From Erythrophleum ivorense (lineage: Eukaryota; Streptophyta; Magnoliopsida; Fabales; Fabaceae), in NCBI GenBank assembly GCA_026724425.1, contig JAIUCV010000656.1, positions 310,001 through 374,000 of the forward strand: a stretch of 64,000 bases of DNA, given 5' to 3'. Every line of letters begins with the position of its first letter. Position 1 is the stretch's first letter. The notes beneath the pieces are model-generated. The model ran no database searches and had not been told where the DNA came from. It worked only from the letters and a program-made list of their open reading frames with translations. Shown piece by piece: positions 60,651-64,000 of this stretch. The position numbers were made by a program, and so were the translations under genes.

Positions 60651-60967
60651 CTCTATTGCTCATATTCACCTAGAAACCTTAGTTTCTCTTAAGGTAATGC
60701 TAAGGAATGATCTAGAAACACTTGTAGGAGGATTTTATGAGTTGGAATTGATGGATGAAAGAATCAAAGGCTCCTCATTGATAATTAAATTCACTTGCAC
60801 ATTCGAATAATTGTGGTTGTTTAGCTAATGACCCTAACAACATTAAGGTTTCAAATTTTCTCACTTTTTCTTGATATAATTAATCTTAATGACTTCAAAC
60901 CTTGATTTATGATTATTAATCATGTACTTAACCTTAATTATAATAATTAAAAGTTAGGGTCGTTACA

Positions 60968-61452
60968 AATAGTGGACAGTACATGTAAATAAGTAAACAG
61001 ATAGACAGAAACCTTCGATGGCTATAATGATCAAGAAAGAAGATGCGATTTTATGATAAGCCATTAGGAAAGGATATGGAAGATTTGATATGAAATAAGT
61101 TACCTTTCGAGATATGTAAATGAGTCTACTGAAAAAAACGTTAACCCCTACGAATGGGTTAAGACTAACCCGATATGATTAATAAGCTCTCCCAGGATAG
61201 GCCTCTAGAGTTAGAAACTTCTTTCCTTTATGAGAAGAATTAGCTAATACTTTGTAATAATAGAGCCTTCATTAAGAGCTAGTAATGAAAAGTTCCCTAG
61301 CTAAGAGAAAACTCAAACAAGCGAAATCATTGAGAAAAGCGTATAGAGCCATGAAGAAAGGAAAGAAGAGAGCAGTTAGCCAGAAAAGAAAAAGAGTAAG
61401 AGAAAAGCATACCCTAAATTTTGAGAATGAAATTTATTTAAATGGGGAGAAA
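60968..61452 (+). mobile_element. 3' end of A11 interior with polypurine tract
   Basis: TTTTGAGAATGAAATTTATTTAAATGGGGAGAAA (61419-61452) directly precedes the 3' LTR. It matches the chromovirus (Del/Tekay) hallmark at this junction, where the end of pol is followed by a TTCGAGGACGAAATTC-type segment and a GGGGGAG polypurine tract; AATGGGGAGAAA is the PPT. The preceding 150 bp form a Lys/Arg-rich open frame (MKKGKKRA..., KKRAVSQKRKRVREK) starting at 61285 and running into the LTR. It may be a remnant of the pol C-terminus, but no chromodomain could be recognised. Confidence 0.75.
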
Positions 61453-62662
61453 TGTAATATTGGTTCTCTAAAAATGAGAGAAAACATGAGAAATGTAACA
61501 TATAGTTTCTCCATAAACAAACAAAATTCACCGGATATAAAAGTAAGTCCCCTAAAATGACTTAGTTAAGGTCCTGAAAAATTTGGAAAGCATTCAAGAC
61601 TCCTAAAAATGAGAATCTCAGGCTCAAATGAAAAGAAAAATAGAGCTAAAATGAAGAAATGAAATGTGACGAAAGACTTACGAAACATAATGACATTTTC
61701 ATAATTTTGAGCAAATTTTAGAATTCACATAGGAGGATTTTTTAAATAAAAGTTTTGAGTTCTCTAGGGTTCTCAAGGGCACTAGAAACCATAGGAAGCC
61801 CTAGGACAGCTAATGCCCCTCCAATGGATATTTTCCAATATCGATGTACCTGAACTTTGATGGATTTGTTCAGGAAGGTTTTTACTTTGATTTGAGTGAT
61901 TCCAAAGGCATTTTACTAAATTAGGAACCTAAATTTTATAATGGAAAAGAAGGTTCTCAAAAAGGAGCTAAAACAAGTTAGAAACAAAAATGCCAAGGAC
62001 GAAGGGCAAAATGAAATTTTTTGGAAAAGTCCTTCTTAAGCCCCTTATATATATAAGGCGCCCTTCTTCTCCCCTCATTTAGATCGACCAAATTCTGCCC
62101 AAAACTAGAGAAGACTCAAGGGAGAAAGGCGCACAAGAACAAGGCAAAGGAAGAGGGAAAAACTCAAGAAAATGGTAAGAATTTGTTGGAATTTTCTAGC
62201 CTTCTCTTTAGGAAATTTCTTCTCCTCCTTCTCCCCTTTCTCCCTATGGTTTTCTTAAAGTTTTTGGTGTTGTTTTGAGGTTAGACCAAGAGGAAAAAAA
62301 TTGGATTTGAATAGAAAAGGCCAAAGAAGGGAAGATTCAAGTGAGAAAATAAGGAAAAACAAGGTAAATCGTCCATCTCATGGTAGCTACTTCCTTCTCC
62401 TTCTTCTTCCTATTCTGCCCCATGTATGTAGATGCAAAAGGGCTAGAATTCTAAGGAGAACCAAGGGTGAATTCCATGAATTTAAGGGAGTAGAGTAAGA
62501 ATATGCAAAAAAATTCAAGAAAAGGCCATTGATTTTCAAGGTGGCAAACCTAGGGTTTCATGGGTTCCGTTGAAAATCTGATTTGATATAATTATTTATA
62601 GAGCTAAATGAATGTTTAAATTAGTTCCTAAGATCCTTAGAAGTCTCCCCATATGCATCCTC
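61453..62662 (+). mobile_element. 3' LTR of A11 (left 1.2 kb), cut by a D LTR
   Basis: Starts TGTAATATTGGTTCTCTAAAAATGAGAG right after the PPT. U3, TATA (62046-62056), leader GAAAATGGTAAGAATTTG (62166) and the second AACAAGGTAAATC (62360) all follow the 5' LTR closely. Interrupted at 62663 by TGTAACATCCC; the preceding text ATATGCATCC equals that at 48680 of the 5' LTR, so the rest should resume beyond the window. Confidence 0.85.
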
Positions 62663-63629
62663 TGTAACATCCCTAAAATTAGGATTTTCTAATTATTTAG
62701 TATTTTATGTAATGAATTTGTTAAGCTTTAATAAAAAGAATTTGAATGAAATTACTTCGTATATAAGAAGTATAAGTTGAATAGGACCTATAGGAATTTT
62801 TGAGATTTTAGAGGGTTCAAGGGAGCCCAAGGGAAAAATTGTCATTTGTCACCCAGACGAACTTTGACAATTTTTCTAAAAGGAAGGGGAATTCAGAACT
62901 AGTCCAATATATATATATATATCAATAGATAGGGAATAATGTGTAGGAAATTATAAAATTTGTTGCATGAAATTCTAAATTCGTTAGGACTAGGAAATGG
63001 CTCGAAATGATTATAAGCTTATATGGAGATGAACTAAAACCCTAAACCCGTGTTAGCTGGCTTAGGAAATTCTATGCAGAAAAATCTACAGGTAGTGGTG
63101 ACAGAATCTAGAAATATGGAGTTAAAGAGAAGATATAAGCAAAAAACGAACAGAGGTGCTTGTCTATCACATTACTACCAGAGACAAAATAGTCATTTGG
63201 ACCTTAAAATAATAAAATATTAAGAAAATAAATAATATTTAAATATATGGCCGAAGACATCATTAAAATATAGCAGAGAACTTAGAAAATGCATATTAAA
63301 TAAAATATTATGAAGAACTTAGGAAACAGTGGCAATTTTGTAAGTTTAACTGGGGAAGAACTGACATGGCACTAGAGAGCCAGGAAGGTGCTGATGTGGA
63401 GCCATATAGAAGGGAGAGAGATGATGTGGTGCCATGTGTGAAGAAGAAGCTAGAAGTTGGAAGAAAATTATAGAAGTTGCACGAGCTACAAAGCGATTAC
63501 GCAGGCTTGCATAAGCAAATCTTAAAAATCTCACACATTACGAAAAAGTTACCGCTGACTTCAGCATGATATAGACACTAATTAAATGGCATTAAATGAA
63601 ATCTTATCTTCACATTTTACAAAACAAGT

Positions 63630-63868
63630 AACCATGGTAATCCAATGGCTAATATTCACCCGTAAAACGTGATGTGATCTAAACCATTGAGCAATCCAAT
63701 GGCTTAGATTTCTTCACCTTTTCAAGATCAAACCACAACCTTTGATCTAATCCTAAGGCCTACATTTTATTTCCTACTTCAAGGTTAAATCTTGACCATT
63801 CACGTAATCTAAAGGCTAAGATGTTCCACCTTAAAGTTAATTAAATCTTAACCATTCATAATTAATAT
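63630..63868 (+). repeat. About four ~57-bp repeats upstream of the D TATA box
   Basis: Each unit carries TAATCCAATGGCTxAxAT or TAATCTAAAGGCTAAGAT, then TTCACC or TTCCACC, then a GATCTAAACCATT or AAATCTTGACCATTCA segment. Units begin near 63638, 63691, 63747 and 63808. They directly precede the TATA box, the usual position of LTR enhancer repeats. Confidence 0.7.
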
Positions 63869-63875
63869 ATATATG
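63866..63875 (+). promoter_or_regulatory. Probable TATA box of the D LTR
   Basis: TATATATATG follows the repeat block and precedes a CA-rich then purine-rich leader. This is the arrangement seen in the A LTRs. Inferred only from position and sequence. Confidence 0.55.
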
Positions 63876-64000
63876 AACCACACACACACTTTTATGCCAC
63901 TCTCACACACAAAATACATACACCAATTCAGCCAAGACAGGGAGAAGAAGGAAAAGGAGAGAGCTCAGCCTAAGGAAGAAGAAAAAGGAGGAGGAAGAAA

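Larger units (their letters stand above)
58093..60967 (+). mobile_element. Family B solo LTR (B2)
   Basis: A 2875-bp forward LTR from TGTAACACCCCAAAATTAATTAAGG to AGGGTCGTTACA with a perfect AATAG duplication (58088-58092, 60968-60972). It begins with AT-rich text with TGGGCC words, has a leader around 58610-58750 (AAACCCTAAATACAC, then AGGCTAGGGTTTTTCTGC and CCAAGGTAATC), the conserved block 59567-59738, and a dyad array 60405-60650 near the end. Solo; inserted in the interior of A11. Confidence 0.92.
62663..64000 (+). mobile_element. Family D LTR, left part
   Basis: TGTAACATCCCTAAAATTAGG begins an LTR unlike A and B in its body. The left flank is TCCTC; the 3' end is outside the window. 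The order is AT-rich U3, a set of ~57-bp repeats (63630-63868), TATATATATG (63866-63875), then a leader with CACACACACTTTTATGCC and GGAGAAGAAGGAAAAGGAG. The last part resembles transcribed leaders of Tekay-like LTRs. Whether it is a solo LTR or the 5' LTR of a full element cannot be seen. Confidence 0.75.

Noticed and set aside
61285..61560. Lys/Arg-rich 91-codon frame as an intact basic protein gene
   Set aside because: It crosses the PPT and runs into the 3' LTR; at best it contains the ruined end of pol.

Overview
This looks like nuclear DNA of a flowering plant, probably from a gene-poor, heterochromatic region. It is AT-rich, carries many out-of-frame short ORFs but no recognisable host gene, tRNA or rRNA, and is almost entirely built from Ty3/gypsy-type LTR retrotransposon debris. 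Most copies are solo LTRs (TG...CA ends, 5-bp target duplications) nested in one another in both orientations. All boundaries and family groupings come from reading the sequence by eye; the family names A, B, B', D and T are local labels.

Family A: a roughly 2.9-3.9 kb LTR, typically beginning TGTAACATCC and ending GGTGTTACA. It recurs about a dozen times and resembles the large-LTR Tekay/Del chromovirus group, with a tRNA-iMet-type PBS and a chromovirus-like polypurine-tract junction. Its usual order is: U3 with TATA box; purine-rich leader with AGGTAAG-like sites; a degenerate 25-32 bp minisatellite; a 3' half made of four diverged units of about 185 bp. Families B/B' (roughly 2.6-3.0 kb, also TGTAACA-type) and D (running off the right edge) are separate groups. 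Family T (TGATAA...) is Tat/Athila-like, with a tRNA-Asp-type PBS, a broken gag-like ORF and a broken protease fragment.

Layout: 1-5477, a forward A LTR interrupted by a reverse A solo LTR. 5478-9272, PBS and 5' LTR of a minus-strand A element. 9273-16170, 5' end of a minus-strand T element (gag relic, PBS, LTR) with a forward A LTR inserted in its LTR. 16171-16961, unassigned. 16962-35590, a three-level nested stack: reverse A holding B, forward A and reverse A, the last holding a T LTR and another forward A. 35591-41690, a T LTR fragment split by a chimeric pair of forward A LTRs. 41687-47474, minus-strand B' LTRs around a minus-strand T pol relic. 47475-62662, the one element with a recognisable LTR pair: 5' A LTR, PBS, about 3.9 kb of internal DNA with no coding capacity I can recognise, PPT and a 3' LTR, carrying a nested A LTR and a nested B LTR. 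62663-64000, start of a D LTR.

No gene here is likely to make a protein. The most interesting material is structural: arrays of palindromic motifs (TCGCTATAGCGA and CGCCGCGGCG types) in two LTR families, a nucleosome-length repeat inside the A LTR, an A LTR whose U3 has been replaced, and a possible LARD-like non-autonomous element.
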